From Pseudoxanthomonas sp. CF385 (lineage in GTDB: Bacteria; Pseudomonadota; Gammaproteobacteria; Xanthomonadales; Xanthomonadaceae), in NCBI RefSeq assembly GCF_900104255.1, contig NZ_FNKZ01000001.1, positions 62,001-126,000 on the forward strand: DNA of 64,000 nucleotides. Reading direction: 5' to 3'. Under the pieces are notes generated by a model, which was not told the origin of the DNA, did no database searches, and saw only the letters and a list, made by a program, of their open reading frames with translations. Position 1 is the stretch's first letter, and every line of letters starts with the position of its first letter. This document shows, one piece after another, positions 22,732 to 33,738 of the stretch. A program made the position numbers and the translations under genes.

Positions 22732-24221
22732 GCTTGCTCTCGGAGATTCAGGCAACCGATCCGGTTCGCCCCCTAGTGGTCACGCCGCTTCCCGATCCCC
22801 GGGAGGCGGCTATCGGCTACGCCCTACGGTTGTGCGATGAGAACTCCTACGACTCACCCACCATGTTTCTGGGTGGTGTAGGCCTAGACCTCACAAGTCA
22901 GGCGCTGGGTGGAACGGCGCCAGTCCTCTCCGCTTTGACTGTCAAAGATGAAGCCACGTATGAGCGGATCGTTATCCGCAAGGCAGAGGATCATTCCTAT
23001 TTCCTGAAGGAGCAGCGTCTATCGGGACGACATGTGAACTTCCATCATCACAAGATCTGCCCGGTCTGCGTACACACTTATGGCGTCCACGATGCGAGCT
23101 GGCATCTCTCGCTGATTACACACTGTCCGGCACATAGAGTGGCACTAGCTAACGAATGTCGGCAGTGTGGCTCGGGCTATCGGATGAACCGGCCGGGTAC
23201 TAATCGCTGCAAATGTGGGGCTCCGGTTTCCGAGCACCCTTCTGCGCAGCCGTGCAGCACCGAGGTTGCAACTCTCTTCGCCACTATGAGAGCGAAGCTT
23301 TTCAATGACACGTGTATCGCAACGCCGCCTCGCGAGCTTTCCGCGTTTGAGGATGCAAGTCTCAATGAGTTCCTGAACCTCATCAATGCTATGCACAAGT
23401 TCGTAGTCCAGCACTGCCGAAACCTGGTCGGGGATAAGCTTCTGACCCGTGAGCAGAGGGCCATGCATGTTGTCGCCACCGCGCTACTCCAGCTAGAACA
23501 GGGGGTTGACGTATTTCATGGAACATTGAGGGGCAGGCCTGTTGCATCGGATGAGTACGTGCCTGCAGCAGCCTTCCGTTGGTTCAAGGTGCACCATGCG
23601 GGGCTGATCAAGACGGCTGGACTTTCGTTCCTGGCAGGAAGGATTGATGCCTTCCTTGCCGAGCGACGCGTGCTCAGACCCAAGAGCGAAGCCCAGCGCG
23701 GGCCGAGATCCCCAGAGGCGGCGCTGCGGCGGGAGGAAGCACTGCGAGACTCAGAGGCCTTCAACAGAAAGTGGGTGCTAGCCGACAAAGCAGGCTCTCT
23801 GACAGACTGTGACGACGACTATGTCAGATGGGCAGCGCGCCTGAAGCTCTTCACTTGGGCGAAGGGCATTGGCAATCGCATGGTCGTGGCACGAGAGGAG
23901 ATCTTGCGGCTGCGGCTCTCTGCCTCCATCGGATTGCAGCCCGAGGAGGCTTCCGCTCTCGCGGACATCCCCGTCCAACTGTTCAATCGCCTGGCGCGAT
24001 CTAGGATACATGTCGCGCAGTTCATCCCTTCGACGGGGGGGCCGCACTCAAAAGAGGATGTACTACGCCTTAAAGGTTCTATCGATGACGCACGTCACGT
24101 CGTCATTGAGGGGCTTGGGCAGACCGTCCAGCAGTTCCTCAATCGAACCCCGAAGTCGATGCTGAACTCCACAAAACCTTTAGTGGAGACAATGGCCAAG
24201 CATAGACGCAGCACTCAGTAG
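22728..24221 (+). CDS. tniQ: TniQ/TnsD target-selection protein
   Basis: A 497-residue TniQ-domain protein. The N-terminal half carries the zinc-binding cluster CPVCVHTYG (C111, C114), then HCPAHRVAL and ECRQCG...CKCG, typical of TniQ. The second half is TnsD-length, long enough for a DNA-binding region that reads a fixed site. Short TniQ proteins of about 300-400 residues are typical of CRISPR-associated elements, whereas long ones bind chromosomal attachment sites. As the only TniQ here and with the element inside comF, it most likely recognises comF sequence; this is inference. It is the last gene of the tns operon. Confidence 0.92.
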   Translation: MSLLSEIQATDPVRPLVVTPLPDPREAAIGYALRLCDENSYDSPTMFLGGVGLDLTSQALGGTAPVLSALTVKDEATYERIVIRKAEDHSYFLKEQRLSGRHVNFHHHKICPVCVHTYGVHDASWHLSLITHCPAHRVALANECRQCGSGYRMNRPGTNRCKCGAPVSEHPSAQPCSTEVATLFATMRAKLFNDTCIATPPRELSAFEDASLNEFLNLINAMHKFVVQHCRNLVGDKLLTREQRAMHVVATALLQLEQGVDVFHGTLRGRPVASDEYVPAAAFRWFKVHHAGLIKTAGLSFLAGRIDAFLAERRVLRPKSEAQRGPRSPEAALRREEALRDSEAFNRKWVLADKAGSLTDCDDDYVRWAARLKLFTWAKGIGNRMVVAREEILRLRLSASIGLQPEEASALADIPVQLFNRLARSRIHVAQFIPSTGGPHSKEDVLRLKGSIDDARHVVIEGLGQTVQQFLNRTPKSMLNSTKPLVETMAKHRRSTQ

Positions 24222-24245
24222 GAGCTACGAGCTAGCTCTTTCGAC

Positions 24246-24725
24246 TCAAGCGCCTCCCGAGCCGTAGACAGCGAGTTTTAACTCGAGATATTGCCTTTCG
24301 ACAGTACTGAAGTCCGCGCTATCTAGCCACCGTCTGAAGTCGGTTCCCGGATCTGAGCTTGCTTCCCTCTCGACCTCCTTGACCAACCTAGGATCTCCGA
24401 ACACGACAGAGAATCTGTTGGTTGAATCCTTGAACAGGAACAATTCAGCTGAAGCTTCGAGAACTACTGCCGCGTATGAGAACTCCGACAGATATGCCGT
24501 CAGAGCCAACTCGTTGGACTCCAGTGTCTCGACTGATATGAAATCCAGGCCATTGACGGCGAAAGCTTTAACGAGTTCGCCCCGTGTACAGCAAGATCGG
24601 ACTAGGTCGTCGGAAGGGAAGTCGGGGAATATCGCGCTGCTCCAGCGCCTTGCTGAGATGACATCAACAGAAGGCTGCCCCTTCGCATCCATTAGCGCTG
24701 GATGCCCGCCTACCTTAATCATCAT
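24246..24725 (-). CDS. hypothetical protein, possible immunity protein
   Basis: A 159-residue soluble, acidic protein with no signal peptide. Features are DFISVETLESNELALTAY and SAELFLFKDSTNRFSVVFGD in the centre and a C-terminal helix VERQYLELKLAVYG. It is convergent with tniQ (24-base gap) and third in a minus-strand row after the RHS gene and a small membrane protein. Genes downstream of RHS toxins often encode immunity proteins, but I see no family match. An unrelated cargo gene is equally possible. Confidence 0.58.
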   Translation of the reverse strand: MMIKVGGHPALMDAKGQPSVDVISARRWSSAIFPDFPSDDLVRSCCTRGELVKAFAVNGLDFISVETLESNELALTAYLSEFSYAAVVLEASAELFLFKDSTNRFSVVFGDPRLVKEVEREASSDPGTDFRRWLDSADFSTVERQYLELKLAVYGSGGA

Positions 24726-24765
24726 TCCCTCAGGTCAACACGGCCTATAAAGGCACACGCCCCAC

Positions 24766-25110
24766 CTACCGTTCAAGCGACCACACTCCCATGGAGACCG
24801 CGATAACAACGATGGTTGCGACAACTACCCACAGAAGCAGTGTCGGTAAAGAACCAAATACGACGCCAACAAAGTCGCGATGCAAAGCTCCGACGAGCTC
24901 ACTAGCGTCGTTGTTATACTTCTCTCGGAAGTAGCGCCACCTGTAGACAGAGTACAGCGTCGTCATCGCCCATGCGGCGGTTAGTCCGGCTGTTGCCGGA
25001 CGCGAGCCATCTTGACTAAGGATTGCCACTACCACAACTAACGGGCCCATCGCCATCAAATACATTAGGGCGAACCGACCCCAACTCAAGCTAAATGCGC
25101 TGTCCGACAT
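24766..25110 (-). CDS. small membrane protein, possible RHS immunity
   Basis: A 114-residue protein with three hydrophobic segments: LMYLMAMGPLVVVVAILSQ, then a shorter one around LTAAWAMTTLYSVYRW, and LPTLLLWVVVATIVVIAVSM near the C-terminus. A basic loop (RWRYFREKYNNDASEL) lies between. It begins 64 bases after the RHS stop, beyond a perfect hairpin, on the same strand. Small multi-pass proteins can be immunity proteins for membrane-active toxins; this is only an inference from position. Confidence 0.6.
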   Translation of the reverse strand: MSDSAFSLSWGRFALMYLMAMGPLVVVVAILSQDGSRPATAGLTAAWAMTTLYSVYRWRYFREKYNNDASELVGALHRDFVGVVFGSLPTLLLWVVVATIVVIAVSMGVWSLER

Positions 25111-25133
25111 ATCGTCATCTCACCATTGAAGTA

Positions 25134-25160
25134 GGTGGTCGGCGCAGCGCGCCGACCACC
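25134..25160 (-). terminator. 12-bp hairpin between RHS and the small membrane gene
   Basis: GGTGGTCGGCGC (25134-25145) and GCGCCGACCACC (25149-25160) pair perfectly around a 3-base loop. No T-tract follows on the minus strand, so it may be an attenuator reducing expression of the downstream genes rather than a full stop. Confidence 0.6.
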
Positions 25161-25174
25161 GAGAAGAATAGCGT

Positions 25175-28100
25175 CTATTTATTGCATGGGCACGGATCAG
25201 CGGCGTAGCGATCATTCAATGCCTTTCCTCCTTTGATAGCGTCCGCCGCATCTGACTCGTTGCCGATGCGCGACAGTATTCTCCGAACCCCTCGGAGCTT
25301 GCCACCCATCGTCATGCCGAATGACAGGACTTCTCCAGCCTCGGCGCCATGTGCGCCAAGGAGCGCACCGCCGACTACGGCGTATGCAGAGTCTCTGGGC
25401 TGATGGTCGATAGCGGTCATAATTCCAGTGACACCATCGTAGGTTGTCATTCCACCGTTTGCGATAACCAAGCCTCCTGCGCCGACGACGAGAGGATTCA
25501 GAGCCGCTGCGCCCATAACTGAGGCGTCGGCACCCACTCCCATCTCTGCGATCCCGCCAGCCACGTCGATGACACCCACGGCCAAGCCAAGATAGTCGAT
25601 GCACAAGCCCGTTGGGTCAGTGTTCCACAGAGGGTTTCCTAGCGCGTACGCATAAGAATTCAATCCGCCACCGATGCCCACCGGATCACTCTGCAGGTAC
25701 CGCCCGAGGCGGGCATCATAGTAGCGCTGGTTGTTGTACCAAAGATCGCTTTCTTGATCGTAGTACTGCCCGGGCAAACCGATATTCAAGCCACCAATCG
25801 CATCCAAGGTAACCCGTCTGTCGAACGGATAGTTGGCGGCTCGCCAAACCACGGCTCTTGCCGTGTTGGTGACTACTTCGGGCCTGCCCAAAGCATCGTT
25901 GTGAACATAGTAAACGCTGGCGGCACGAACCAGGCCGATAAGCTGGCCATCAAACCAAAGGTAGTTTGACCAAGCGCCGCTGTTGTCCGACCTTTCGGCC
26001 AACAAGTTTCCTTGGGCACCGTAGACAAATCGCGACCCTTGACCATTCGCCGCAACTTTCCTGACGCGCCTACTCAATGCGTCGTTGGTATAGGTACTAA
26101 CCCCGCCTACGAGGCTAACATTCGCGTAGTTTGGCTGCGTGAAGCTTACCGCTTGACCACGGCTAATGCTCGCCAATCCATTGAAAGCATCATATGCATA
26201 AGCTGCACTTGAACCAGACCATGAATGAGATGCGACATTGCCCCTTGCATCGCTCGAGTACCCGTGACTACCCATACCGGAAACCCGATTGCTCTGGGCA
26301 TCGTGTTGCAGGTATTCATCAAAGTTCCATATATGGCGAGTCTTGTTGCCATTGACATCCCAAACGAACTGCTGATTTCCTGAAGGGGATGAGAACGACG
26401 CAAGGCGGCTTTGAACGTCATACGTATATGTCTGACTTAAGGAAGAGTCAGTTGCGCTAGCGATTCCTGAAACGCGCGCATTAGCGTCGTAACTATACGT
26501 GAGACCTTGGACTACCTGGGCCCCATAGGCAACCTGAACACCTGTAAGGCGGCCATCCTGATCGGTGCCGAGAGTTCGAGTCAATCCATTACCAAGCGAC
26601 ATCTCCGCGATGCCGCCAAATGGCTCATACAGACTTCCAGCGACGATATTCGTAATCGTGCCACCCACGTTGACTGTCATCGTCGTGAGTTTGTCAGAGG
26701 CATATCCGTAGCCCACCGCAATGCCACTCGGATATGAAATAGCATTCAACCGGCCGAACTGATCATATTGGTAGCCCGTCCAGAACTCGCTACCTCCGGC
26801 AGAAGTGATATCGCGCTGCACGGCCATACGCCCGTCACTGAGGTATCCGAATATCGACGATGTCACCTCCACGCCGTTGGAAAACGACGCCACCCCACAG
26901 AGAAGTCCTTTCCCTGAGTTACACCAATCATAGCTAAGCGTCCTACTCTCGGCGCCCCCAGACGCCTGAACAAGCCGCCCGATTGAATCGTAGGAGTACG
27001 AGAGCGAACTCCCATCTGCGCGCGCCATTACACTCACGCGGCCGACGGCATCTCTCTGGTATGACGTGGCCCCCGTCTCTGCTGTGTATCGAGCCCACAG
27101 GCCACCAAAACCGTCATACACATAGGTCTGAACCCGGCCCAGTGGATCCGTCAGCTTGGTCAGCTTGTCGTTCTCGTTGTACTCGAACTGAATCACGCCT
27201 CCATCTGCATAGAGCGCGCTCTTCAACCGATTTAGCTCGTCATACGTGAAGCTCACGGCGTTGGAACCAGCAGAATTCCTGATGGTTTGTATGTTGCCAT
27301 TCGGGTCATACGTGTATCGTATGTTCATGCCATAGCTTCCGCGGATGCCTCTTGGCCTGCTGAGCTCGTCGTAGTCCAACGAAGCTATCTTCTTCTGCAC
27401 GTAACCCGGAATCCACTGCTCCTCCCAGAATGGCTCCATGCACTCCTCTTCCGGAGCGCCTACCGGCCCCATGCAGGTGAAGACGAATGTCTGAACTGTT
27501 TCGACGGATACGTCTTGGCTGAACTTCAGGTTGCCCGCTGAATCGTAGGTGTAGGACTGTTCTTCGTCCGTCGCAAAGTTGACCAGTGTTCCGCCCGACG
27601 CCCTTCTTGTCCTGAAAAGCCGCAGCGAAGACGTATAGTCGTAGTTGGTGGTAACTCCAGATGGCGACGTCACAGAAGCCAATGTCCCGTTCGGTCCGTA
27701 CACATAAAGCGTATCCGCAGGATTGCTTCCATCCGGATATCTACGGAACCGTGTAACGCGGCCTTGAGCGTCATAGATGTAGTCGGTATGCGCGCCATTG
27801 ACGCCCGTATGGCGCCCGGGGAGGCCAAGACCATTGTGGTTACTGTAGGTCTCGATGTGTCCGAGCGAGTTTGCACGCGACGTCAGATTTCCCAAGCTAT
27901 CGTACGTGACCACGATGTTGTCACCGAGTCCCGCCATCGGCCCATCAACTTGTGCGGAGGCGAGCATGCCGCCTGCGAGCGCGCCACCGGATCCACCCCC
28001 GTAGTAGCTGTACGTGAAGTTGGTGGTCCTCACCTGGTTGGCAACACCATTCGCGGAGATGTTCTTCTCCGATACGGAAGATAACGTTCCAAGCGGGTGG

Positions 28101-29566
28101 TAGTAGTACGTAGTTTCCAGCTGTCCGACGACCGTCTTCTTGAAAACTTTGTCTTGAAGGTTGCCGCCATACCACTCGTAAGTAGTGGTACGCTGCCTCG
28201 GAGTTCCGTAGGCCTCGATCATCACTAGCAACTGACCTTTATCGCTGTATTGATAGGCTGTCTTGTTGCCATTGTGATCCTCCTGCATGGCCGGATGTCC
28301 ATTCACGTCGTACTCGGTAAGCGCATATGTAGCGACCGGGCAGTTCGGACTTGCATGCCCCACCGTGCTGATGTGGCGACCGTTTTCAAACGCGAAGGTG
28401 GTTTGCTTCCCTAGCGGGTTAGTTTGCACCACGGACATTGCACCATTGGCGCCCGTTGTGTACTGAAAGGTGAACTTATCAAGCCCGTTGTGTTCGCTGC
28501 TCGTCGCACGGCGAGATGCGTCGTAGGTAAACTTTGAGTACCGTACGCCGTTGAAACTCTTACCAGTTAGCGCGGTGTTATCCGCTATTTCATAGTGGTA
28601 GGTAATTGTTGACGCTGGTACTCCCGGCTTTGCTGTAGCGACCAACCTGTTGTATCCGGCGCCAAATGTGTTCTCGTTGTAAGAGTAGCCATAGTAGTTG
28701 CCAGCGGGATCCCTAACAGCCGTCAGACGGTTTCCGGTCCAGCTAAATTCGACGTACCGCCCGGAAGTATGGGTGACTCGATAGGGGTAAGTCCCGTTGG
28801 TGTACGTGAATGTCCAGCCAACGTTAAACCTGTTGTACCTGGATTGAATGTAGCCAGCGGACGAGTAGACCTCCGTTTCACCATCTTCAGTGAAGAGAAT
28901 AAAGCTTCCGTTCGGCTGCTGTTCAATTCGAGCGATCGGTCCCGGTCGATCCTCGTAGAAGATTCCGTTAGCGTCACGATCAAACTTTAGCGTCCTTCCA
29001 TCAGGGCGCCATGCATAGATCGTGGTTTCAGCGCCGATGCCACAAGCACCGCCTCCTGGGCGTGGGTGACATGAGTCCAGCGCGATTGTCCCAAATGTTA
29101 GCTTGTAATCGAAGTTGCTTATCCAGTGCTTGCCGAAGAGGCCAACACCCGTCCAGTAGTGGTTGTATGTTCTAGCCAGACTTAGGCTCATGTCGCCACT
29201 GGTGGAGAAGTCCAGCTCCGGTTCGATCTTGTTCCCCGTCGAAATCACGATCGGATTTCCACCGCATGGAGCTAGCGCCGCGGCGACAGTCTCACCTATC
29301 GATCTAAGTAGATCTGGAAGATCATCTATTGGTGACATCGACTCCGATTCAACTAGGTCAGCTCGACTTCCTCCACCCGAGCTACCTAGCCCGCCCGCAC
29401 CAGGGACACCAACGAAGCTGCACTCCTCCCTTACACCAACGACATTTCCCTGGTCATCTCGTACGGTTACGTAAGTCTTGACGTAGCCGACAGGGCATGC
29501 CGAAGCAACGAAGCTAGTACCAAGGATCATTAGCCCCGCCAATGCTGCGGCCCAGCGTCGTCTCAT
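25175..29566 (-). CDS. Sec-exported RHS-repeat protein, probable polymorphic toxin
   Basis: About 1463 residues from ATG 29566 ([16 protein letters not shown]), which starts directly on a signal peptide; ATG 29635 would add 23 residues. After an N-terminal DUF6531-type region ([11 protein letters not shown]) come many YD/RHS repeats ([31 protein letters not shown]). The RHS core ends at [26 protein letters not shown] and DPTGL, the usual boundary before a variable C-terminal toxin. The tail is about 140 residues, hydrophobic at first ([16 protein letters not shown]), and ends with PCPCNK; I recognise no toxin family. RHS shells encapsulate and deliver toxic tips in competition. As transposon cargo with possible immunity genes downstream, it could be an interbacterial weapon or an addiction-like module. 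Confidence 0.88.
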   Translation of the reverse strand: MRRRWAAALAGLMILGTSFVASACPVGYVKTYVTVRDDQGNVVGVREECSFVGVPGAGGLGSSGGGSRADLVESESMSPIDDLPDLLRSIGETVAAALAPCGGNPIVISTGNKIEPELDFSTSGDMSLSLARTYNHYWTGVGLFGKHWISNFDYKLTFGTIALDSCHPRPGGGACGIGAETTIYAWRPDGRTLKFDRDANGIFYEDRPGPIARIEQQPNGSFILFTEDGETEVYSSAGYIQSRYNRFNVGWTFTYTNGTYPYRVTHTSGRYVEFSWTGNRLTAVRDPAGNYYGYSYNENTFGAGYNRLVATAKPGVPASTITYHYEIADNTALTGKSFNGVRYSKFTYDASRRATSSEHNGLDKFTFQYTTGANGAMSVVQTNPLGKQTTFAFENGRHISTVGHASPNCPVATYALTEYDVNGHPAMQEDHNGNKTAYQYSDKGQLLVMIEAYGTPRQRTTTYEWYGGNLQDKVFKKTVVGQLETTYYYHPLGTLSSVSEKNISANGVANQVRTTNFTYSYYGGGSGGALAGGMLASAQVDGPMAGLGDNIVVTYDSLGNLTSRANSLGHIETYSNHNGLGLPGRHTGVNGAHTDYIYDAQGRVTRFRRYPDGSNPADTLYVYGPNGTLASVTSPSGVTTNYDYTSSLRLFRTRRASGGTLVNFATDEEQSYTYDSAGNLKFSQDVSVETVQTFVFTCMGPVGAPEEECMEPFWEEQWIPGYVQKKIASLDYDELSRPRGIRGSYGMNIRYTYDPNGNIQTIRNSAGSNAVSFTYDELNRLKSALYADGGVIQFEYNENDKLTKLTDPLGRVQTYVYDGFGGLWARYTAETGATSYQRDAVGRVSVMARADGSSLSYSYDSIGRLVQASGGAESRTLSYDWCNSGKGLLCGVASFSNGVEVTSSIFGYLSDGRMAVQRDITSAGGSEFWTGYQYDQFGRLNAISYPSGIAVGYGYASDKLTTMTVNVGGTITNIVAGSLYEPFGGIAEMSLGNGLTRTLGTDQDGRLTGVQVAYGAQVVQGLTYSYDANARVSGIASATDSSLSQTYTYDVQSRLASFSSPSGNQQFVWDVNGNKTRHIWNFDEYLQHDAQSNRVSGMGSHGYSSDARGNVASHSWSGSSAAYAYDAFNGLASISRGQAVSFTQPNYANVSLVGGVSTYTNDALSRRVRKVAANGQGSRFVYGAQGNLLAERSDNSGAWSNYLWFDGQLIGLVRAASVYYVHNDALGRPEVVTNTARAVVWRAANYPFDRRVTLDAIGGLNIGLPGQYYDQESDLWYNNQRYYDARLGRYLQSDPVGIGGGLNSYAYALGNPLWNTDPTGLCIDYLGLAVGVIDVAGGIAEMGVGADASVMGAAALNPLVVGAGGLVIANGGMTTYDGVTGIMTAIDHQPRDSAYAVVGGALLGAHGAEAGEVLSFGMTMGGKLRGVRRILSRIGNESDAADAIKGGKALNDRYAADPCPCNK

Positions 29567-30012
29567 AGGACGTCCGCCAACCAGAATTCTGCGCCGCACG
29601 AATCCACCGACAGTCAGATCTGACGCCACTTCCATATAGATTTACCCCTGGTCGCCTAAGCGAGCGCGTCACCCCTGACGCGCTTCGACTTCAGGCTAAA
29701 CCCATTCGCTCAGTACACGCATTTATCAAGGCACGCTGAGGTTTGGGGCGCACTGGCTACGCTTGAATGGCGATCGAGTTGAAGTTCCAGTGATTCTACG
29801 CATGCTTAGGATGAGCCGAACTGATCGCAGCCCGCCCCTTGGCATCGCATTGCTTACTTCGGCGGCGCATGCTGACACGAGATGCTGGGGCGCACTTGGG
29901 GAGGTTAGCTAACTTCGCACTTAGGTATCGGATACAAAGGAACAATGGGCGGCCGTCGGCTTGCGAGAGGGAACGCTTTCCTTCCCGTACCGCCGGCGGG
30001 AATCCGAGAGCA
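29567..30012. other. gene-poor region between ietS and RHS
   Basis: No convincing gene is seen. AGCGCGTCA/TGACGCGCT (29663-29671 and 29676-29684) form a perfect 9-bp stem around CCCC, just upstream of the RHS frame. The region must hold the RHS promoter and the end of the ietS transcript. Confidence 0.4.
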
Positions 30013-32602
30013 CTATCCCGCTCGAATCTCCACTGGCGGTTCGATCCGCTGGCGTATCTCTTGATACAGTGGAATTTCGGAGTTGATTGCTACCTCCAAC
30101 GACACGCATATGCAGAAGCGGATGGGCTCTGAGAAGCCTCCGGCATCCTCAGCGCAGTTAACTTTGCAAGTGAATTTTGCCCCATCAACGTAGGCGAGAG
30201 CACGCTCGCCCTCGAAGATCTGATGCTGCACTGTGCCTCGACGTGCAGCGTTATGCTCTGCTGAGTTCTCTCTTTCAACGCCAACTTCCGTACCGACGCC
30301 AGTCATCCATAGCCGGGCGCAGCGATAGCTTTGATGTGCGTGATTTGTTGGCGAGATCCAAGCAAGTGTCGCAGTCATTCGTCGCCACTCTGTTGTCCCA
30401 GCCAAACTGGGCGGTAATGGTGCTGAGAACTCGAATGCATTGTCGGCGCTCAATGCGCCCACACCGATAATCGTTGCTCGCTGAGCTGTGGAAGCGAGTG
30501 ACCGCTCAGGGTTCAAAGCGCCGTAACCCAGCCACCTCGCTAGGAAGTCTTTCTCCTTCCTACGCCTTGCAGCTGTGTCCTGGATCTCCGCTATATCGGC
30601 TCGGAGCGCCAAGAGTGCGTTTTGAAGGTCACCCCATGAAGTGCCATGCACTAGCAGCGCCTTGATCAACACCGCGTCGTATTGAGGCCCCGGGGCAGAT
30701 GGGATGGTTCGCCTCAAATCCTCAAGGCCCTCGTAAATCTGTACTGCGAGCCGGCTCGTTAATGCCGCAGCGTTGCTGGTTCCACGAGTGTATCCCGTGG
30801 GATCTGCGGCATCTGAGAGAGGCGGTACGGCAACTCGCTGACCTGGTGACCGGCGAACGGAAACGGGCACTGCACGAGTGATGTTCGCATCTCCACCAAA
30901 CCCCTCAGCGTGCAGACATCTACCTCCAGGAGCTAGTAGGTCTGGCTTGATTGATCGCTTGTAGCCATGGCCTATTCTAGAAAGTGGACTTATACCCGGC
31001 GTGCTGAACAGATCGATGCGATCGACCACAGGAGTGATGTTTGCGGCATCGGAGTGGAGTGCTCCTATGGTCAGTGCATTCATCGCCTCTGCGGGCGATA
31101 TAAAGCCTGCGACGATCCGCTTGCTGGAGCAGAGTAGCCAATGCGAGATCACGCCTCTGCGTTTCGAGCATGCCGGACAAGCTTCCCCGAGGCACTGGCA
31201 TCTCTAGCTCGCTAGCATCGTTCCCCGCACTCACTATGAAGAGCACGTTATAGCGATGCGAAAGCCAGTCGATCAGCCGAGCCCACGGAGAAATGTCTCG
31301 TGAGAAGACTCTGTTCGAGTCGCCGAGAGAAAGATTGATGATCTTTATGCTTGGCGCGATCGGGCCGCTACCGGACTCTCCTTGGCATATCCTCTTTACT
31401 GCTCGGTGAACCAGGTCGATAAGCAGCACATCATTAGGTACGGATTCTGCACGTCGCTCGTGGTAGTTGTCTTCGGGATCTGGCCTAAGGACGGGACGAG
31501 CATAGATCTTTCTCGACAGAGGGACTTCATTCGCGTCTAGCTCTCCGTGAAAGATCAGCGACGCCATTGCCGTTCCATGTACGCGATCCTTGGCCTCGTA
31601 GGCGGATTCCCAGCCGTCTGGGTCATCTATGATGAGCGCGCTCCTCAACAGAGCGTGATTTGCCATCGGCAGGCCGTCGAGTAGAGCAAGAACAGGGGGG
31701 GAACTTTCCTCTACCCGAGTCTCTGCTAAGACTTGTTCACTCTCCTCTATTTCTCCTCCCTCCACACATTGTGGCCGTGGCCGGAAGTACATGATTCGGT
31801 CAGACAGGACCAGATCATTCACTTCTCCACTCAGGATCTTCTCGATTGCATGCCGTGGGAGCTCCACCAGAACTCCTTGGTAGGCGATCTCATGGATGTG
31901 AGCCTCGCTTATGACTGTGCCATTGAGGTCGCCTATCTGGCGCCTTATCTGCGCGACGGTTGCTGCATTCTTGTCAAAAGAGTTGAAGTACCACGCCTCA
32001 ATCTCGAAACGAATAAGTTCCTTTCCGCTATCTAACTCATCTTGCCAGTATGCAAGAACATCCGTATTTAGTCGGTCCTGCACATCCCAATAGCGGATGG
32101 CTTTCAGGTGTTTGAAGACGTACTTGAAGGATGCATACCCATGGTCGAATGGTGCCTGCGGGTCGCGCTCGTAACGCTGCCAAAGCGCAATGAGCTGGTC
32201 CAGCGCTTCCTTGTTCGATCCAACGAGGAAGATGCGCCCTGTTAGATTCGACATTGGAGCATCTGGAACGAAGAAGTCTTCATCAGGCGCGACTTGTTCC
32301 TCCATCAGCTCAAATAGCCACTCCAGGCCTTGAACTCGCCCAACAGCATTGGCAAATTGTTCGGTCGAGCCCATGACCTCCATCACGAGCACCAGCTCTG
32401 GATTGTCTACAGGCGAGTCGCCTTGAATTCTCAGGCGCCTACCATCCATCGCGCCCTGCAGAACAGAAAACTGTGGCGCGATGCGCTCGCGCTGTCGCTC
32501 AATTGGCGGGGTATGTATAGAGGGAGGGCGGCCGCTTAGATCATTGCGCGCCAGAGCCGCACGCTCGGGAAAGAACAGTAGCGGAAAGTCACCTTGCGAC
32601 AT
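30013..32602 (-). pseudogene. ietS: frameshifted ietS, subtilisin-like protease of an IetAS pair
   Basis: Two minus-strand frames together make one S8 (subtilisin-like) protease of about 860 residues. The upstream frame (32602 down to 30977) has the catalytic Asp in LALLDGLPM (D309) and His in VHGTAMAS (H342). The downstream frame, reaching 30013, has the catalytic Ser in GYTRGTSNAAAL. The frames meet near 31104, where the minus strand reads AGGCTTTATATCG; removing one T would restore RRRLISPAEAMNALTIGALH. So a 1-base insertion separates Ser from Asp/His and should inactivate the enzyme, unless it is a sequencing error or programmed frameshift. IetS works with the AAA+ ATPase IetA in an anti-phage system. 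ietA lies 16 bases upstream and is intact. Confidence 0.83.
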
Positions 32603-32618
32603 CCATGTCTCCCAGTGA

Positions 32619-33599
32619 TTAGGCTTGCGCGACTACGCTAAACCTCGATTGCCACTGCTTCAGGCGCTCTTGGAGAATCGCCTTCAAATTGGCATTTGGC
32701 AAAGAAAGTACATACCTTCGTTGAACGTCTTCGCAGAACTGTTCGAGATCAGAGAAGTTGCCGACGTTAAGCTTTGCTGCAAGCGACTTGGGTGTAATTC
32801 CGAGTGGCGCCTCCAATTTTTCCTGAAGGCGACGGAACCAGTCTTCTTTCTGCTCAAGCGTGGGTGCGGGCATCTCTAGACGCAACTGAAATCTGCGCCA
32901 AACGGCGCGATCTAGCAGCTCCGCATGATTAGTAGCTGTAATGACGACAACATGACTCGGAAGCGCATCGATCTGGAGAAGCAGCGAACTTACGACACGC
33001 TTAATCTCGCCAGTCTCATGGGTATCACCACGTTCTTTTCCGAGAGTATCGAACTCATCGAAGAAAAGGACACATTGATGAGTTCGAACGAAATCGAATA
33101 GCCGCTTAAGGCGACTACTTGTTTCACCAAGGAAGCTACCAATCACCGCCTCGTAGCGCACCACAAAGAGTGGCGCCATAAGCTCGTGCGCTACAGCTTC
33201 TGCAAGTGAAGTTTTGCCGTTTCCAGGAGCCCCGGAAAGCAGCATGCGGTGACGCGGCTCCAGCCCGTAAGACCGCAGCAGATCGCGCCTCTGCTGCTCT
33301 TCAATCAACTCTCGACAGGCAGCCCGGACTCCCTCGCTGAGCAGCATCGAGTCGAGCGAGCGCGCCGGGTCAATTTCGTACAGCAATCCACCGTGGCCGC
33401 CGTCATGCGCCCGAATGACTTCTGCCGTCCGCCCACGCGGTGTTGCCGACTTCAGGTTCTGAACCAGTCGGTCCGCCAATTGGTGATGCTGTTTGGCCCG
33501 CTCTTCGGCCGCCATCGCTTCGACGGTGGTCCGAAAGAGCTGTTGGTCGCCCTCACTACCAGCCTTCACCAAGTTAACGATTAGGTCTGCTCGGGACAT
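32619..33599 (-). CDS. ietA: IetA, AAA+ ATPase of an IetAS defence pair
   Basis: A 326-residue AAA+ ATPase. Walker A is GAPGNGKT (residues 123-130), Walker B is VLFFDEFDTL (D181, E182), and sensor residues lie around ITATNHAELLDRAVWRRF. An N-terminal helical region of about 80 residues precedes the ATPase. The pair of AAA+ ATPase plus S8 protease in this order matches the IetAS anti-phage system reported among experimentally tested defence systems. ATG 33599 has GGTGGG upstream. It is first in the ietA-ietS operon; with ietS frameshifted, the system may be defective. It is divergent from a ribbon-helix-helix gene at 33739. Confidence 0.85.
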   Translation of the reverse strand: MSRADLIVNLVKAGSEGDQQLFRTTVEAMAAEERAKQHHQLADRLVQNLKSATPRGRTAEVIRAHDGGHGGLLYEIDPARSLDSMLLSEGVRAACRELIEEQQRRDLLRSYGLEPRHRMLLSGAPGNGKTSLAEAVAHELMAPLFVVRYEAVIGSFLGETSSRLKRLFDFVRTHQCVLFFDEFDTLGKERGDTHETGEIKRVVSSLLLQIDALPSHVVVITATNHAELLDRAVWRRFQLRLEMPAPTLEQKEDWFRRLQEKLEAPLGITPKSLAAKLNVGNFSDLEQFCEDVQRRYVLSLPNANLKAILQERLKQWQSRFSVVAQA

Positions 33600-33712
33600 G
33601 TACCCACCTGACGTTGCTCATGTTCGTCCATGCCGTGTACGGCTGTCCACGCACGGCCATTGAAGTCCATTGAAGTCCGGCTCCGTCTCGTCGCCTGTGA
33701 CAATATTGATAT

Positions 33713-33728
33713 TATCATAAATATGATA
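33713..33728. promoter_or_regulatory. AT-rich palindrome before the RHH gene
   Basis: ATCAT (33714-33718) and ATGAT (33723-33727) with flanking T/A form a 16-base inverted repeat ten bases before the ATG of the ribbon-helix-helix gene, between it and divergent ietA. Such sites are typical autoregulatory operators of RHH proteins. It could control both divergent units. Confidence 0.5.
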
Positions 33729-33738
33729 TGTTTTATGT

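Noticed and set aside
18867-24221. CRISPR-associated transposon
   Set aside because: No Cas genes and no direct-repeat array were seen in the element; TniQ is of the long, TnsD-like type.
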